A stretch of 64,000 nt of DNA from Pseudomonas psychrophila HA-4. Lineage in GTDB: Bacteria; Pseudomonadota; Gammaproteobacteria; Pseudomonadales; Pseudomonadaceae. Each line of letters starts with the position of its first letter. Positions within the stretch are counted from its first letter, which is position 1. Of the stretch, positions 38,353 to 47,671 are shown piece after piece. The translations under genes and the position numbers were made by a program. The notes beneath the pieces were generated by a model. The model was not told the origin of the DNA. It ran no database searches and worked only from the letters and a program-made list of their open reading frames with translations. The DNA lies in the NCBI RefSeq assembly GCF_000282975.1, contig NZ_ALJC01000075.1, positions 62,001 to 126,000 of the forward strand, in the 5' to 3' direction.

Positions 38353-38510
38353 GCGTTTTCTGCATTGATCAATGAATTTATAACGTTGGTTGTATCACCG
38401 CGCGCGTCATAAATTCAAGGCATGGCGAGCGCTGCGTTATCTAAGCTATGTATCCAGTACATGAATCACGATGAATGCAGCGGCGCAAAAACGAACATTC
38501 GAGGTGTTGC

Positions 38511-39812
38511 TTGAAAAATCAATGTGGCTGGATTGCCCTCGCTGATACGTCGCCCAGTCGCGAACACCTCGCGGGCTCGCAAAAGGCTGACTGGCTGATT
38601 ATTGGCGCGGGAATCACCGGGTTGTGCGCGGCACATTCGCTGGCCGAAATGCATCCGCAGGCACGCATCGTGATTGTCGATAGACAGCGCGCTGCGCAAG
38701 GTGCCTCGGCGCGCAATTCAGGGTTCGCCGTCGCCCACGAGAACCCGGCGACTAGCGAACTGCTCGGCCGTAGCGGCTTTGCGGGCTACCAACTGGACTC
38801 ATCCATCGGGCTGGCCGCCAGCCAAGAGGTACGTACACGCATTGCCCGTCACAGCATCGAGTGTGAATACCGTGATTCGGGTTACTACTTCGCGGTCAAT
38901 GACCCAGACAAGCTGCAACAGATTGAGGCCAAACTGCAAACGCTCAACGCAGTGGGTGCTTCAGCGCAATTTGTGCAAGGCCCGCAACTGGCGCAAAAGC
39001 TAGGTACTGAGCACTACACGGCGGCGATCTGGTGCGGCAACGGCAATGCCCTGCTGCAACCAGCCAAGTACGTAAAAGGATTGCTGGACGCGCTGCCAGA
39101 TGCGGTCTCCCTCTACGAAAACACAGCGATCAGCAGTCTAGAGCGCATGAGCAACGGCCTTATACGGGCCAACAGTCCAAATGGCAACGTCGAAGCCAAG
39201 CAGGTTTTGGTCTGCCTTAATGCCTTCATTCCGCGAGCCGGGATTAGCCACAGCCACACATTTGCGATGGAACTCAGCGCAAGCCTGACTCGCCCGCTCA
39301 CCGATCAGGAGTTTGCCGCTCTCGGCAGTGTTGAACCCTGGGGTGTGCTCTCCACTCGCCCGCTCGGCGCCACGGTGCGCCTGACCCCTGACCGACGCGT
39401 GATGATCCGCAACACGGCGGAGTACAGGACCAAGGACTTGTCCGAGAGCAACCTGTTAAAGCGTCGCGAGCACCATGCTGTGGGTTTACAACGACGCTTT
39501 CCCGGGTTGTCCGTTCGCGACATTCAGTACACCTGGACCGGCCACCTCAGCGCTTCACGCAGTGGCCAGCCTTACTTCGCCAGCGTGCAGCCAGGCATCT
39601 TTGCGGTAGCCGGGTGCAATGGCTCGGGCTTGGCGCGCGGCAGTTTATGGGGCCGCTTGCTGGCAGAACTGGCCAGCGGCGCCAGCTCGCCACTTTTGCA
39701 AAGCGTTATGGAGCGCGCCCAGCCGGGTTGGCTCCCGCCGCGGCCGTTTTTCGACATTGGTGCGGCAGTACGCATGCGTGTCGAGGCGATCAGAGCCCGC
39801 ACCGAAATCTAA
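38511..39812 (+). CDS. FAD-dependent amine/amino acid oxidoreductase (DAO family, PuuB-like)
   Basis: A 433-residue flavoprotein with the ADP-binding motif ADWLIIGAGITGLCAAHSLAEMHP at about 26-49 and the DAO signature GASARNSGFAVAHENP. The C-terminal FAD loop is GIFAVAGCNGSGLARGSLWGRLLAELASG. It resembles gamma-glutamylputrescine oxidase (PuuB) and related amine oxidases. The start is probably TTG 38511, which has GAGG at 6 nt; the frame is open back to 38475. It lies 48 nt before a polyamine-type binding protein gene. Together with the divergent LysR gene this suggests uptake and oxidation of an amine. Confidence 0.85.
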   Translation: MKNQCGWIALADTSPSREHLAGSQKADWLIIGAGITGLCAAHSLAEMHPQARIVIVDRQRAAQGASARNSGFAVAHENPATSELLGRSGFAGYQLDSSIGLAASQEVRTRIARHSIECEYRDSGYYFAVNDPDKLQQIEAKLQTLNAVGASAQFVQGPQLAQKLGTEHYTAAIWCGNGNALLQPAKYVKGLLDALPDAVSLYENTAISSLERMSNGLIRANSPNGNVEAKQVLVCLNAFIPRAGISHSHTFAMELSASLTRPLTDQEFAALGSVEPWGVLSTRPLGATVRLTPDRRVMIRNTAEYRTKDLSESNLLKRREHHAVGLQRRFPGLSVRDIQYTWTGHLSASRSGQPYFASVQPGIFAVAGCNGSGLARGSLWGRLLAELASGASSPLLQSVMERAQPGWLPPRPFFDIGAAVRMRVEAIRARTEI

Positions 39813-39860
39813 AAAACGAAGATCACAAAAGAACAAAAACCCTAGACCCGGTGATTGAAC

Positions 39861-40949
39861 ATGCACATCAATACGGCCTCCCTTGCACTCATGCTCACAG
39901 CGTTCTCTGCCGCTAGCTACGCAGACGAGAGCGTCAACATATCTAACTGGAACGGTTACATTGCCGACGACTCCTTGATCACATTCACCCAACAAACCGG
40001 GATCAAGGCTACGTACGACATTCATGACAGCAACGAAGTGCTGGAATCCAAGTTAATGACCGGCAACACCGGGTATGACGTGGTCAGCCCTTCAAACCAC
40101 TTCATGTCGCGACTGATCAAGGCCGGGGCCGTTCAAAAGCTCGACCGCAGCCAGTTGCCCAATTGGAAAAACCTGGACCCAGTACTGATGAAAAAACTCG
40201 AGGTCAACGACCCGGGCAATCTCTACGGTTTTCCCTACATGTGGGGCACTGCGGGCATTGGCTACAACGTCGACAAGATCAAAGAGATCTTTGGCAGCAC
40301 GGATGTCACCCACTCCTGGAGCCTGTTCTTTGATGAGAACAACATCAAAAAACTCAGCCAGTGCGGGGTAGCGATTATCGACAATCCGACGCAAATCCTG
40401 CCGATTACACTCAATTACCTAGGCTTGCCCCACCACAGCCATGAGCCGGAGGACTACAAGAAAGCTGAACAGGCGCTACTCAAGATCCGGCCTTACATTC
40501 AGTACTTTCATGCATCGAAGTACATCAGCGACTTGGCCAATGGCAATATTTGCGCCGTTATCGGTTTCAACGGTGATGTTGTGCAGGCGGCGGCAAGCGC
40601 CAAGGAAGCAGGGAATGGCATAAACATCGCCTACTCCATACCTGAAGAAGGCTCTACGTTGTGGCTGGATATGGTGGTCATGCCCAAAAGCGCGCCCCAT
40701 GAAAAGAATGCATACGCCTACATGAACTACCTGCTTGACCCTCAGGCCATTGCGCACATTAGCAATAGCATTCACTACGCCAATCCAAACCTGGCGGCCA
40801 CTGCTTACCTGACGCCGGAGGTCAAACAGGACCCAGCGATTTATCTGCCCAAAGAGGTCGTGGACAAACTCTTCACCGTGCAGGACCTGCCTGCGTCAAT
40901 CGCACGCCTTACCACGCGACTGTGGACCAAGCTCAAAACCAACACTTAG
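39861..40949 (+). CDS. Periplasmic polyamine-type ABC substrate-binding protein (PotF/SpuD-like)
   Basis: A 362-residue secreted protein. The signal peptide is about residues 1-21 (MHINTASLALMLTAFSAASYA, cut after SYA). The mature part starts DESVNISNWNGYIADDSLITFTQQTGIKATYDIHDSNEVLESKLMTGNTGYDVVSPS, which is the PotF/SpuD pattern including the NWNGY and DSNE polyamine-contact segments. No permease or ATPase genes follow, so it must share a transporter or act as a sensor-type binding protein. ATG 39861 is chosen over TTG 39855. Its stop TAG overlaps that of the convergent gene. Confidence 0.9.
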   Translation: MHINTASLALMLTAFSAASYADESVNISNWNGYIADDSLITFTQQTGIKATYDIHDSNEVLESKLMTGNTGYDVVSPSNHFMSRLIKAGAVQKLDRSQLPNWKNLDPVLMKKLEVNDPGNLYGFPYMWGTAGIGYNVDKIKEIFGSTDVTHSWSLFFDENNIKKLSQCGVAIIDNPTQILPITLNYLGLPHHSHEPEDYKKAEQALLKIRPYIQYFHASKYISDLANGNICAVIGFNGDVVQAAASAKEAGNGINIAYSIPEEGSTLWLDMVVMPKSAPHEKNAYAYMNYLLDPQAIAHISNSIHYANPNLAATAYLTPEVKQDPAIYLPKEVVDKLFTVQDLPASIARLTTRLWTKLKTNT

Positions 40950-41146
40950 GTTTTAGGGGGAGCGTGCTGCTTGGCGCCGACCAACAGCCACGCCAACATG
41001 CCGAATAGAGGTACAAAAATCACCACCGCCACCCACATGCACCGGCTGTTCACCGGTGCATTGCTCTTCAGCACACCGCGCAGGGTCCATAGTTCTAAAA
41101 GCAACAAAATGACGGCTAAAACGGCCCAAAACGTAGGAATTTGCAT
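40946..41146 (-). CDS. Small PLDc_N-domain membrane protein
   Basis: A 66-residue protein with two membrane helices (MQIPTFWAVLAVILLLLELWTLRGVLKSN and MWVAVVIFVPLFGMLAWLLVG). This is the PLDc_N / phospholipase D-nuclease N-terminal pattern found as free-standing small proteins. Function is unknown. It is convergent with the binding protein gene, stop codons overlapping in TTAG. Confidence 0.8.
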   Translation of the reverse strand: MQIPTFWAVLAVILLLLELWTLRGVLKSNAPVNSRCMWVAVVIFVPLFGMLAWLLVGAKQHAPPKT

Positions 41147-41234
41147 ACATCACCTCACCAGTTGTAAAACTTTAGGTCGGCTGATGGCGTGAGGGTTCAT
41201 TAAATTTTCAAAATGAGACTGAGATTGCCCCCGA

Positions 41235-42191
41235 TCACAGTAAGAAACGGTCCGTGGCATTGCGCCGCTCGTTGTCATTGCGCATGTCATAACTGACCGT
41301 GGTGGCGATATTGGCGTGATGCGCCAGTTTTTGCGCAATCGACACGTCGTACTCTTCGATCACACGGGTAATAAATGAACGCCGGAAGTCATGCGGCATG
41401 ATGTCCACACCCACCTGTTTACCGCGCTGCTTGGCAATGTAGTAGATCGCATGCTTAGTGATGCGCTCACGGGTGATGTGGTGGCCGCGGCGAATGCGGT
41501 TGAATAGAAAGTCATCATCGCTAACACCTTCGGGCAAGTTTTCCCGCCTAAATGCCAGCCACGCCTCGAGCTTTTCAAAGGCCCAGGCCGGTGCGAACTT
41601 GATCAGTTCCTTATTGCCCTTGCCCATCACTTGCAAGCTGCGCTCTGCCACGTTGACCTGACGCAGGTCCATGTTCACCGACTCGGATTTGCGCATGCCC
41701 GAGCCATACAAAATCGCAATGATCGCGGCATCCCTCAGCCCCTGGGGGCGCGGGTCTGCTTCACATACATCCATCAACTCGCGAATCAAGGTGCGGCGCA
41801 GGTTGCGGCCCTTGCTCAGGCGCGAACCGCCGCCAGCCTTCACAGCACGAATTTTCAGCAACTGATCCTGAGTGATCAGGCTTTGTTGCCAGGCCTGATT
41901 CATCACGCCGCGAATAGCGTTCACGTACAGCGACGAGGTGTTGGGTGCATAACCATCTGCTCGCAACGCTGCCACCAGAGCGGTGATATGGCCGGGCTGT
42001 AATTGGTGCCAGGGAAATTCATCAATCGCGACGTCATCGACGCCCAAACGATCCGCCGCGTCCTGCAACACATAACGCATGGTCTGACGACTGGACGGCG
42101 CCAAACGTTGTAGGTACAGCGCGACAGGCGCTTGGACCGCATTTAACGGGATCGCGTGAAGCTGAACTGCTGCGGGGTCAATAATCGACAC
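41235..42191 (-). CDS. Tyrosine-type site-specific recombinase
   Basis: About 318 residues. An N-terminal SAM-like core-binding domain (about 20-110) is followed by the catalytic domain: IAILYGSGMRKSESVNMDLRQV (Arg), PHDFRRSFITRV (His-x-x-Arg), AHHANIATTVSYDMRN (His and catalytic Tyr). All key residues are present, so it should be active. It is not XerC or XerD by sequence and no phage genes surround it. GTG 42191 with GAGAG upstream is a likely start; GTG 42218 is the longest frame. It lies 9.4 kb from dif, so a terminus-linked integrative role is possible but unproven. Confidence 0.85.
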   Translation of the reverse strand: MSIIDPAAVQLHAIPLNAVQAPVALYLQRLAPSSRQTMRYVLQDAADRLGVDDVAIDEFPWHQLQPGHITALVAALRADGYAPNTSSLYVNAIRGVMNQAWQQSLITQDQLLKIRAVKAGGGSRLSKGRNLRRTLIRELMDVCEADPRPQGLRDAAIIAILYGSGMRKSESVNMDLRQVNVAERSLQVMGKGNKELIKFAPAWAFEKLEAWLAFRRENLPEGVSDDDFLFNRIRRGHHITRERITKHAIYYIAKQRGKQVGVDIMPHDFRRSFITRVIEEYDVSIAQKLAHHANIATTVSYDMRNDNERRNATDRFLL

Positions 42192-42754
42192 AACCACTCT
42201 CAATACGGATCGAAACACGCCGTAATATAACCCAAACCCATAGAATTCATGCGTACTTATAGCCTTTCAATTCACTCGATAGCGATTCGTGACGGCGTAG
42301 CAGTCGTAAAGTAAGACTCCGCAGTGTGTCAGTTTACTTCGGGCGTAGTTTCGCAGGCTCGTAAACGGTTACGGGTTTTATGCGTTCTATTATTGTTCTT
42401 CTTTTACGCATTAATGTTCGCGTGTCATATAACTGTCTTATTAGCGCTAAGTTACAGTTCGTTCAAATGTATCTGAACGTTCGCTGTACCGCCTGCACTT
42501 ACTGGGTTTTAATATTGACTTGATATACCCGCCTAAGTAGATTGCATGGGCCTACTCAATCGGCACTTTATACACTCACAAAAGAATCTAATGGACACAG
42601 TATCTAGTCGCTGTCCGGTCACTGTGAAAACAGAGGTCCGGGCGCCCAATTCAGACATTGATGGGATACGCCCGCCGGGCGAGGTCAACTGCGCCAGAGC
42701 TTGATGCTCAAACGTCGCGACCTCCCCGGCATCGGTCCGGTCACGAGGTGTGTT
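42192..42754. promoter_or_regulatory. Upstream region and 5' leader of mgtA
   Basis: The first part (to about 42510) is AT-rich and gene-free. After the promoter at 42515-42543 the RNA carries structured segments: GAGGTC at 42679-42684 can pair with GACCTC at 42719-42724, enclosing the smaller hairpin GAGC-ttgat-GCTC at 42699-42711. A GGGCGCCC palindrome and a CGCCC-gc-CGGGCG stem lie just before. This leads into a small ORF at 42755. Confidence 0.5.
42515..42543 (+). promoter_or_regulatory. Sigma-70 promoter for the mgtA leader
   Basis: TTGACT (42515-42520) and TAGATT (42538-42543) are separated by exactly 17 bp. Transcription would start near 42550, about 670 nt before the mgtA start codon. 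Confidence 0.6.
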
Positions 42755-42994
42755 ATGACGTTTAAAACCCCTGTTCTACCCGGCGTTCGCGCCTTTACCT
42801 CTAGCATGCGGGTGAAGTTGTCGCGTGAGCCCACTGCTGCTCGCTCCAATGCCGCGCCCTTCTCTACCCCCGTTTTCAGCGTAAAACCTGCGCATCATCC
42901 GGTGCATTGGCGGGTCAGCCCGGCCACAGGCCGACTTGAGCAGCGTTGGAGCATGGACGACTCTCAGGAACCTCAGAGTCGCGTCCACCGCTGA
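42755..42994 (+). CDS. Small leader ORF upstream of mgtA
   Basis: A 79-residue frame starting MTFKTPVLPGVRAFTSSMRVKLSREP and ending HPVHWRVSPATGRLEQRWSMDDSQEPQSRVHR. It has a well-placed GAGGTG ribosome site 4-10 nt upstream. The HW---P-TGRLE-RW block recalls small conserved Pseudomonas proteins near metal transport genes. It is basic and soluble, with no membrane helix. It could be a genuine small protein or a regulatory leader whose translation affects mgtA. The longer frame from 42701 lacks a ribosome site. Confidence 0.55.
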   Translation: MTFKTPVLPGVRAFTSSMRVKLSREPTAARSNAAPFSTPVFSVKPAHHPVHWRVSPATGRLEQRWSMDDSQEPQSRVHR

Positions 42995-43037
42995 CAGTTA
43001 TCGGTCTATTAACCCTGTTAATTAACTGGAGTTCCCT

Positions 43038-43076
43038 ATGGAAGAAGCCAGTAGATGCCCGTTGCGCGCACACTAA
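43038..43076 (+). CDS. Twelve-codon leader peptide candidate upstream of mgtA
   Basis: ATG GAA GAA... reads MEEASRCPLRAH and stops at TAA 43074-43076, with GGAG 8 nt before the ATG. In enteric bacteria the mgtA leader peptide MgtL begins with acidic and proline residues that destabilise the ribosome at low Mg2+. This peptide also begins with acidic residues and has a proline at position 8. The comparison is an analogy, not a homology claim. Confidence 0.4.
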   Translation: MEEASRCPLRAH

Positions 43077-43169
43077 ATAGAGTGCAGTAGCGGGAATTAA
43101 GAGCGCACTTAAACCCTTATATAAACCGATCGCAAAGTGTGTGAATCGGCCTACTTTGGCTCGTCTTGA

Positions 43170-43188
43170 ATACGGCAAGCCACCGTAT
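43170..43188 (+). terminator. Possible attenuator hairpin before mgtA
   Basis: ATACGG-caagcca-CCGTAT forms a perfect 6-bp stem, followed after one G by TTTTG. It ends 34 nt before the mgtA start codon, a fitting place for an attenuator. Confidence 0.35.
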
Positions 43189-43222
43189 GTTTTGTCGAGA
43201 GTTGGCGACAGGAGTACTCGTA

Positions 43223-45937
43223 ATGAGCGCCGTAAAAAACAGCAACGTTCGAGACAAGAATAACGCAGGCGAAAACAGCAAATTGTCGATGCGTGCTGCC
43301 CGAGAGGCACAACATGGCCTATCGGCCACCCTGGCCAATGTCCGGGGCACTGTCGATGGCTTGACTGTACTGGATGCCGCCGAACGCCTGGAACATGAAG
43401 GCTACAACGAAGTGGCGCATGACAAGCCGCCTCATGCCTTGGTGCAGTTCCTACTGGCTCTGCATAACCCCTTCATCTATGTCCTGCTGACTTTGGGCAT
43501 CATCAGTTTCTTCACGGACTACTGGCTCCCTAAACAAGATGGTGAAGAAGCCGATTTAACCAAGGTCATCATCATCGGCTTGATGGTTGGCCTTAGTAGC
43601 CTGTTGCGTTTTTGGCAGGAACACCGCTCGGCCAAGTCCGCCGAAGCCCTCAAAGCCATGGTCCGCACCACGGCAACCGTTGTGCGCCGCGACCGCGTCG
43701 GTAACCCCGGCAAAGTGCTCGAAATCCCTATGCGCGAACTTGTTGCCGGAGACATCGTGCAACTGTCGGCCGGAGACATGATCCCCGCTGACATACGCTT
43801 GATTGAGTCTCGAGACCTGTTTATCAGCCAGGCCGTGCTCACCGGCGAAGCATTGCCCGTTGAGAAATACGACACCTTGGGCGATGTCACACAAAAATCG
43901 GCGAGCGCAATGGCCGCAGACCAGAGCAACCTGCTGGACTTGCCCAACATCTGCTTTATGGGCACCAACGTCGTCAGCGGTACAGCCCGTGCTGTAGTGG
44001 TGGCCACTGGCCCGCGGACCTACTTTGGCTCGTTGGCCAAGGCCATTGTCGGCTCTCGTTCGCAAACCGCGTTTGATCGCGGGGTTAACAGCGTCAGTTG
44101 GCTGCTGATCCGCTTCATGCTGGTCATGGTGCCAATCGTGTTCTTCCTTAATGGCTTCTCCAAGGGCGATTGGGGCGAGGCCTTCCTGTTTGCATTGGCG
44201 GTAGCGGTCGGCCTGACCCCGGAAATGCTGCCCATGATTGTCAGCGCCAACCTGGCCAAAGGCGCGACGGCCATGGCTAAGCGCAAAGTCGTGGTCAAGC
44301 GTCTTAACGCGATCCAGAACCTCGGTTCGATGGACGTGCTGTGCACCGACAAGACCGGCACCCTGACCCAAGACCACATCATTCTTGAGCACCACGTGGA
44401 CCCGAACGGTCAGCGTGATGAGTCGGTGCTGTCCCTCGCGTGGCTCAACAGTCATCACCAAAGCGGCATTCGCAACCTGATGGATCAGGCGGTGGTGCAG
44501 TTCTCACAGCAAGATCCCAAATTCAAACTGCCGTTCGCCTACAACAAAGTCGATGAGTTGCCTTTTGACTTCGTGCGTCGTCGCCTGTCAATCGTGGTCA
44601 AGGACAACCGTGGCGATCACTTGCTGGTGTGCAAGGGTGCCGTCGAAGAAATGCTGAGCATTTCGACCCATGTTATGGAAGACGGCGTCAGCGTCGCACT
44701 CGATCCGGCACGTCGCGATCAGTTGCTGGCGCGGGCGACCGAGTACAACGAAGACGGGTTCCGTGTGCTGGTCGTGGCCACCCGCGACATTCCCAAGGCA
44801 CAGTCGCAAAAGCAATACACCACCCGCGATGAGCGGGACTTGGTCATCCGTGGCTTCCTGACCTTCCTTGATCCACCGAAAGAAACCGCAGGCCCAGCGA
44901 TTGCTGCGCTGCAAGACATTGGCGTGGCCGTCAAAGTGCTGACCGGTGACAACGCCGTGGTCACCAGCAAGATCTGCCGTCAGGTTGGTCTGGACCCTGG
45001 TACACCGCTGTTGGGCCCGGAAATCGAGCTCATGGACGACGAGAGCCTGAGGCAAGAAGTTGAGCAACGCAGCGTTTTCGCCAAGCTCACTCCGTTGCAA
45101 AAATCTCGCGTGCTTAAGGCGCTGCAAGCCAACGGCCACACGGTAGGCTTCCTCGGCGACGGCATCAACGACGCCCCAGCCTTGCGCGATGCCGACGTGG
45201 GTATTTCGGTTGACAGCGGCACCGACATTGCCAAGGAATCGGCAGACATCATCCTGCTCGAAAAAAGCCTGATGGTGCTCGAAGAAGGCGTGCTCAAAGG
45301 ACGCGAAACCTTCGGCAACATCATGAAGTACCTGAACATGACTGCCAGTTCCAACTTCGGCAACGTGTTTTCGGTGTTGGTGGCCAGCGCTTTTATCCCG
45401 TTCCTGCCCATGCTGTCGATTCACCTGTTGCTGCAAAACCTAATGTACGACATCTCCCAGTTGGCCTTGCCATGGGACAAGATGGACAAGGAGTACCTGC
45501 AAAAGCCCCGCAAATGGGACGCCAAAAACATTGGTCGCTTCATGATCTGGATCGGGCCGACCTCGTCGATTTTCGACATCACCACTTTTGCCCTGATGTG
45601 GTACGTGTTCTCGGCCAATAGCGTCGAAATGCAGACCTTGTTCCAGTCTGGCTGGTTCATCGAAGGGCTGTTGTCGCAAACCTTGGTCGTACACATGCTG
45701 CGCACGCGCAAAATCCCGTTCTTCCAAAGCACTGCGGCCTGGCCGGTCATGATGATGACCCTGGTCGTCATCGTGCTGGGTATCTACGTACCGTTCTCGC
45801 CACTTGGCACTATGGTCGGCCTGGAGCCGCTGCCGCTGGCGTACTTCCCTTGGCTAGTGGCCACGTTGGTCAGCTACTGCTGCGTCGCGCAACTGATGAA
45901 AACCCTGTACATCCGCCGCTTTAAACAATGGTTCTGA
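43223..45937 (+). CDS. mgtA: P-type Mg2+-transporting ATPase MgtA
   Basis: A 904-residue P3B-type ATPase that imports Mg2+. The phosphorylation site is D376 in LCTDKTGTLTQ. The actuator has LTGEALPVEK, the hinge has GDGINDAPALRDADVGISVDSGTDIAKESADIILLEKSL, and about ten membrane helices are visible, with HNPFIYVLLTLGIISFF first and the DKMDKEYLQKPRKWD loop near the end. Length is that of MgtA/MgtB. The start at 43223 has AGGAG 8 nt upstream. A long structured leader with two small ORFs suggests control by Mg2+ or translation. No mgtC lies next to it. Confidence 0.95.
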   Translation: MSAVKNSNVRDKNNAGENSKLSMRAAREAQHGLSATLANVRGTVDGLTVLDAAERLEHEGYNEVAHDKPPHALVQFLLALHNPFIYVLLTLGIISFFTDYWLPKQDGEEADLTKVIIIGLMVGLSSLLRFWQEHRSAKSAEALKAMVRTTATVVRRDRVGNPGKVLEIPMRELVAGDIVQLSAGDMIPADIRLIESRDLFISQAVLTGEALPVEKYDTLGDVTQKSASAMAADQSNLLDLPNICFMGTNVVSGTARAVVVATGPRTYFGSLAKAIVGSRSQTAFDRGVNSVSWLLIRFMLVMVPIVFFLNGFSKGDWGEAFLFALAVAVGLTPEMLPMIVSANLAKGATAMAKRKVVVKRLNAIQNLGSMDVLCTDKTGTLTQDHIILEHHVDPNGQRDESVLSLAWLNSHHQSGIRNLMDQAVVQFSQQDPKFKLPFAYNKVDELPFDFVRRRLSIVVKDNRGDHLLVCKGAVEEMLSISTHVMEDGVSVALDPARRDQLLARATEYNEDGFRVLVVATRDIPKAQSQKQYTTRDERDLVIRGFLTFLDPPKETAGPAIAALQDIGVAVKVLTGDNAVVTSKICRQVGLDPGTPLLGPEIELMDDESLRQEVEQRSVFAKLTPLQKSRVLKALQANGHTVGFLGDGINDAPALRDADVGISVDSGTDIAKESADIILLEKSLMVLEEGVLKGRETFGNIMKYLNMTASSNFGNVFSVLVASAFIPFLPMLSIHLLLQNLMYDISQLALPWDKMDKEYLQKPRKWDAKNIGRFMIWIGPTSSIFDITTFALMWYVFSANSVEMQTLFQSGWFIEGLLSQTLVVHMLRTRKIPFFQSTAAWPVMMMTLVVIVLGIYVPFSPLGTMVGLEPLPLAYFPWLVATLVSYCCVAQLMKTLYIRRFKQWF

Positions 45938-45946
45938 TCTGAAATA

Positions 45947-45976
45947 CCGGGCTGACGCGCACCCGCGTCAGCCCGG
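45947..45976 (+). terminator. Strong hairpin after mgtA
   Basis: CCGGGCTGACGCG and CGCGTCAGCCCGG form a perfect 13-bp stem with a 4-nt loop 10 nt after the stop codon. No T tract follows, so it may be a terminator of imperfect type or a palindromic repeat. Confidence 0.7.
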
Positions 45977-46028
45977 CCCCGTATTACGACCTCGTAAAAC
46001 ATGAATGTTTGTTCTGTGGAGATTCCTC

Positions 46029-47651
46029 ATGTCAGGAACCACTCTCTTGCTTAACCTCGCCGGTGCCATTGCACTGTTGCTGTGGGGTACGCACATGATT
46101 TCAACCGCGCTGCTGCGCGGCTTCGGTACCCAACTGCGCAATTGGATGGGGCGCAATCTGAGTAATCGCTGGATGGCGCTGATCTCTGGGATTGGTATAA
46201 CCGGCGTGCTGCAAAGCAGTACCGCCGTCAGCCTGATGGCCACTTCATTTACGGCCGCTGGCACCCTAAGCCTGGCACCCGCCTTGGCCGTGATGCTGGG
46301 GGCCAACATCGGCTCGACGCTGGTGGTGCAACTGCTGAGCTTTGACACCTCGCTGGCCACGCCCGTCATGTTGCTAGTGGGCTTTATCGTGTTTCGCCTG
46401 CGCGACGACTCGCGCTACGAAAGCATCGGCTGCGCGCTGATCGGTTTGGGTCTAATGCTATCGGCTCTGGGCTTGCTCAGCGCTACCTTGGGCCACATGG
46501 AGGCCACCTCAGTCTTTCGCGCCGTCATGCAGGGCTTGGACGGTGACTTGATCATTGCCGTGGTCGCCGCTGTGCTGCTGACCTGGCTCTGCCACTCCAG
46601 CGTTGCCGTGGTGCTGTTGATTGCCTCACTGGCCGGTGCTGGCATGATGACCCCGGTGACGGCAATTGCCTTGATGCTCGGCGCAAACATCGGCGGCGCT
46701 TTGCCGTCAGTCATCGGTGCCGGATCGACCGTGGCGCTGCGTCTGCCCGTGGGCAACCTGCTGATTCGCCTGTTCGGCACGTTGCTGTTGCTGCCCTGCC
46801 TGCCGTGGCTGGCTAAATACCTGGCCCAAACCGATATTGGCCCAGCCCACTTAGTGGTGTATTTGCATACCGCGTTCAACCTTATGTTGGCCGTTATGTT
46901 TATTGGCCTGATCGAACCCATGGCCAATGCGCTTAGCCGCGTGTTTCCCCAACAAGAACGTCCAGCAGACCCCGGCATGCCGCAATACCTGGATGAAGCC
47001 GGGCTCGAAGTGGCCAACATCGGTCTTTCCAACGCAGTGCGTGAAGCCTTGCGCTTGGCAGACATGGCGTCATTGATGCTCAACCAAGTGCTGCAACTGT
47101 TCGAAAAGCCTGAGCGAGATACCTTCGAAAAAGTTCGCCAGCTTGACCATTCCGTAGACCTGCTGAGCGCAGCGATTCGCGCCTATCTGGCCGATATAGG
47201 CCAAGACGGATTGAGCGACGATGATGCAGACCGTGCTCAAGAAATCCTCATGTTCGTCATCAACCTTGAACATGCCGGTGACATCCTCAGCAACTTGGCG
47301 CACTTAGCGATTCGTCGGGCGCGTCGTGGCGAACACTTTTCGGCGTTTGAACTGCGTCACATCCAGGCTTTTCATCTGGCGTTGCTGGACAGCCTCAACC
47401 TAGCGATCACGGCCTTTTTGCGTGAGGACATCACGGCGGCCAACGCCTTGGTCAGCCACAAAGAAATCGTGCGCAAGCTTGAGGCCAGCGCCAGCCGCGA
47501 ACACTTTCGAAAACTGCAAAACGACAAAACCGCCTGGGCCGAGTCGGGCGACATCTTCCAGCGCGTGCTGCGCGACTACCGCCGCGTGCATCACCACATC
47601 GCCGCCTTGGGCTATCCAGTGCTAGAGCGTTGTGCGCAAAGCACGGATTAA
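46029..47651 (+). CDS. Na/Pi cotransporter family protein (NptA/YjbB-like)
   Basis: A 540-residue inner-membrane protein. The first part has about eight helices and the two repeated motifs LQSSTAVSLMATSF (Q-S-S) and CHSSVAVVLLIASL, typical of the Na+/phosphate family; GANIGSTLVVQ and GANIGGALPS accompany them. From about residue 325 on, the protein is soluble and helical with PhoU-like four-helix repeats (EVANIGLSNAVREALRLADMASLMLNQVLQLFEKP). It probably moves phosphate, perhaps outward, with Na+. GGAG precedes ATG 46029. It follows mgtA by 91 nt with a strong hairpin between. Confidence 0.9.
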   Translation: MSGTTLLLNLAGAIALLLWGTHMISTALLRGFGTQLRNWMGRNLSNRWMALISGIGITGVLQSSTAVSLMATSFTAAGTLSLAPALAVMLGANIGSTLVVQLLSFDTSLATPVMLLVGFIVFRLRDDSRYESIGCALIGLGLMLSALGLLSATLGHMEATSVFRAVMQGLDGDLIIAVVAAVLLTWLCHSSVAVVLLIASLAGAGMMTPVTAIALMLGANIGGALPSVIGAGSTVALRLPVGNLLIRLFGTLLLLPCLPWLAKYLAQTDIGPAHLVVYLHTAFNLMLAVMFIGLIEPMANALSRVFPQQERPADPGMPQYLDEAGLEVANIGLSNAVREALRLADMASLMLNQVLQLFEKPERDTFEKVRQLDHSVDLLSAAIRAYLADIGQDGLSDDDADRAQEILMFVINLEHAGDILSNLAHLAIRRARRGEHFSAFELRHIQAFHLALLDSLNLAITAFLREDITAANALVSHKEIVRKLEASASREHFRKLQNDKTAWAESGDIFQRVLRDYRRVHHHIAALGYPVLERCAQSTD

Positions 47652-47671
47652 CCACTCGGTCCTACAAGGGG

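Noticed and set aside
41235..42191. Tyrosine recombinase considered as XerC or XerD because dif is near
   Set aside because: The sequence around the catalytic residues differs from XerC/XerD, and those genes are normally placed elsewhere. It is kept as a generic recombinase.
42600..42755. mgtA leader considered as a known M-box or yybP-ykoY riboswitch
   Set aside because: The conserved core sequences of those classes were not found; only generic stems are visible.
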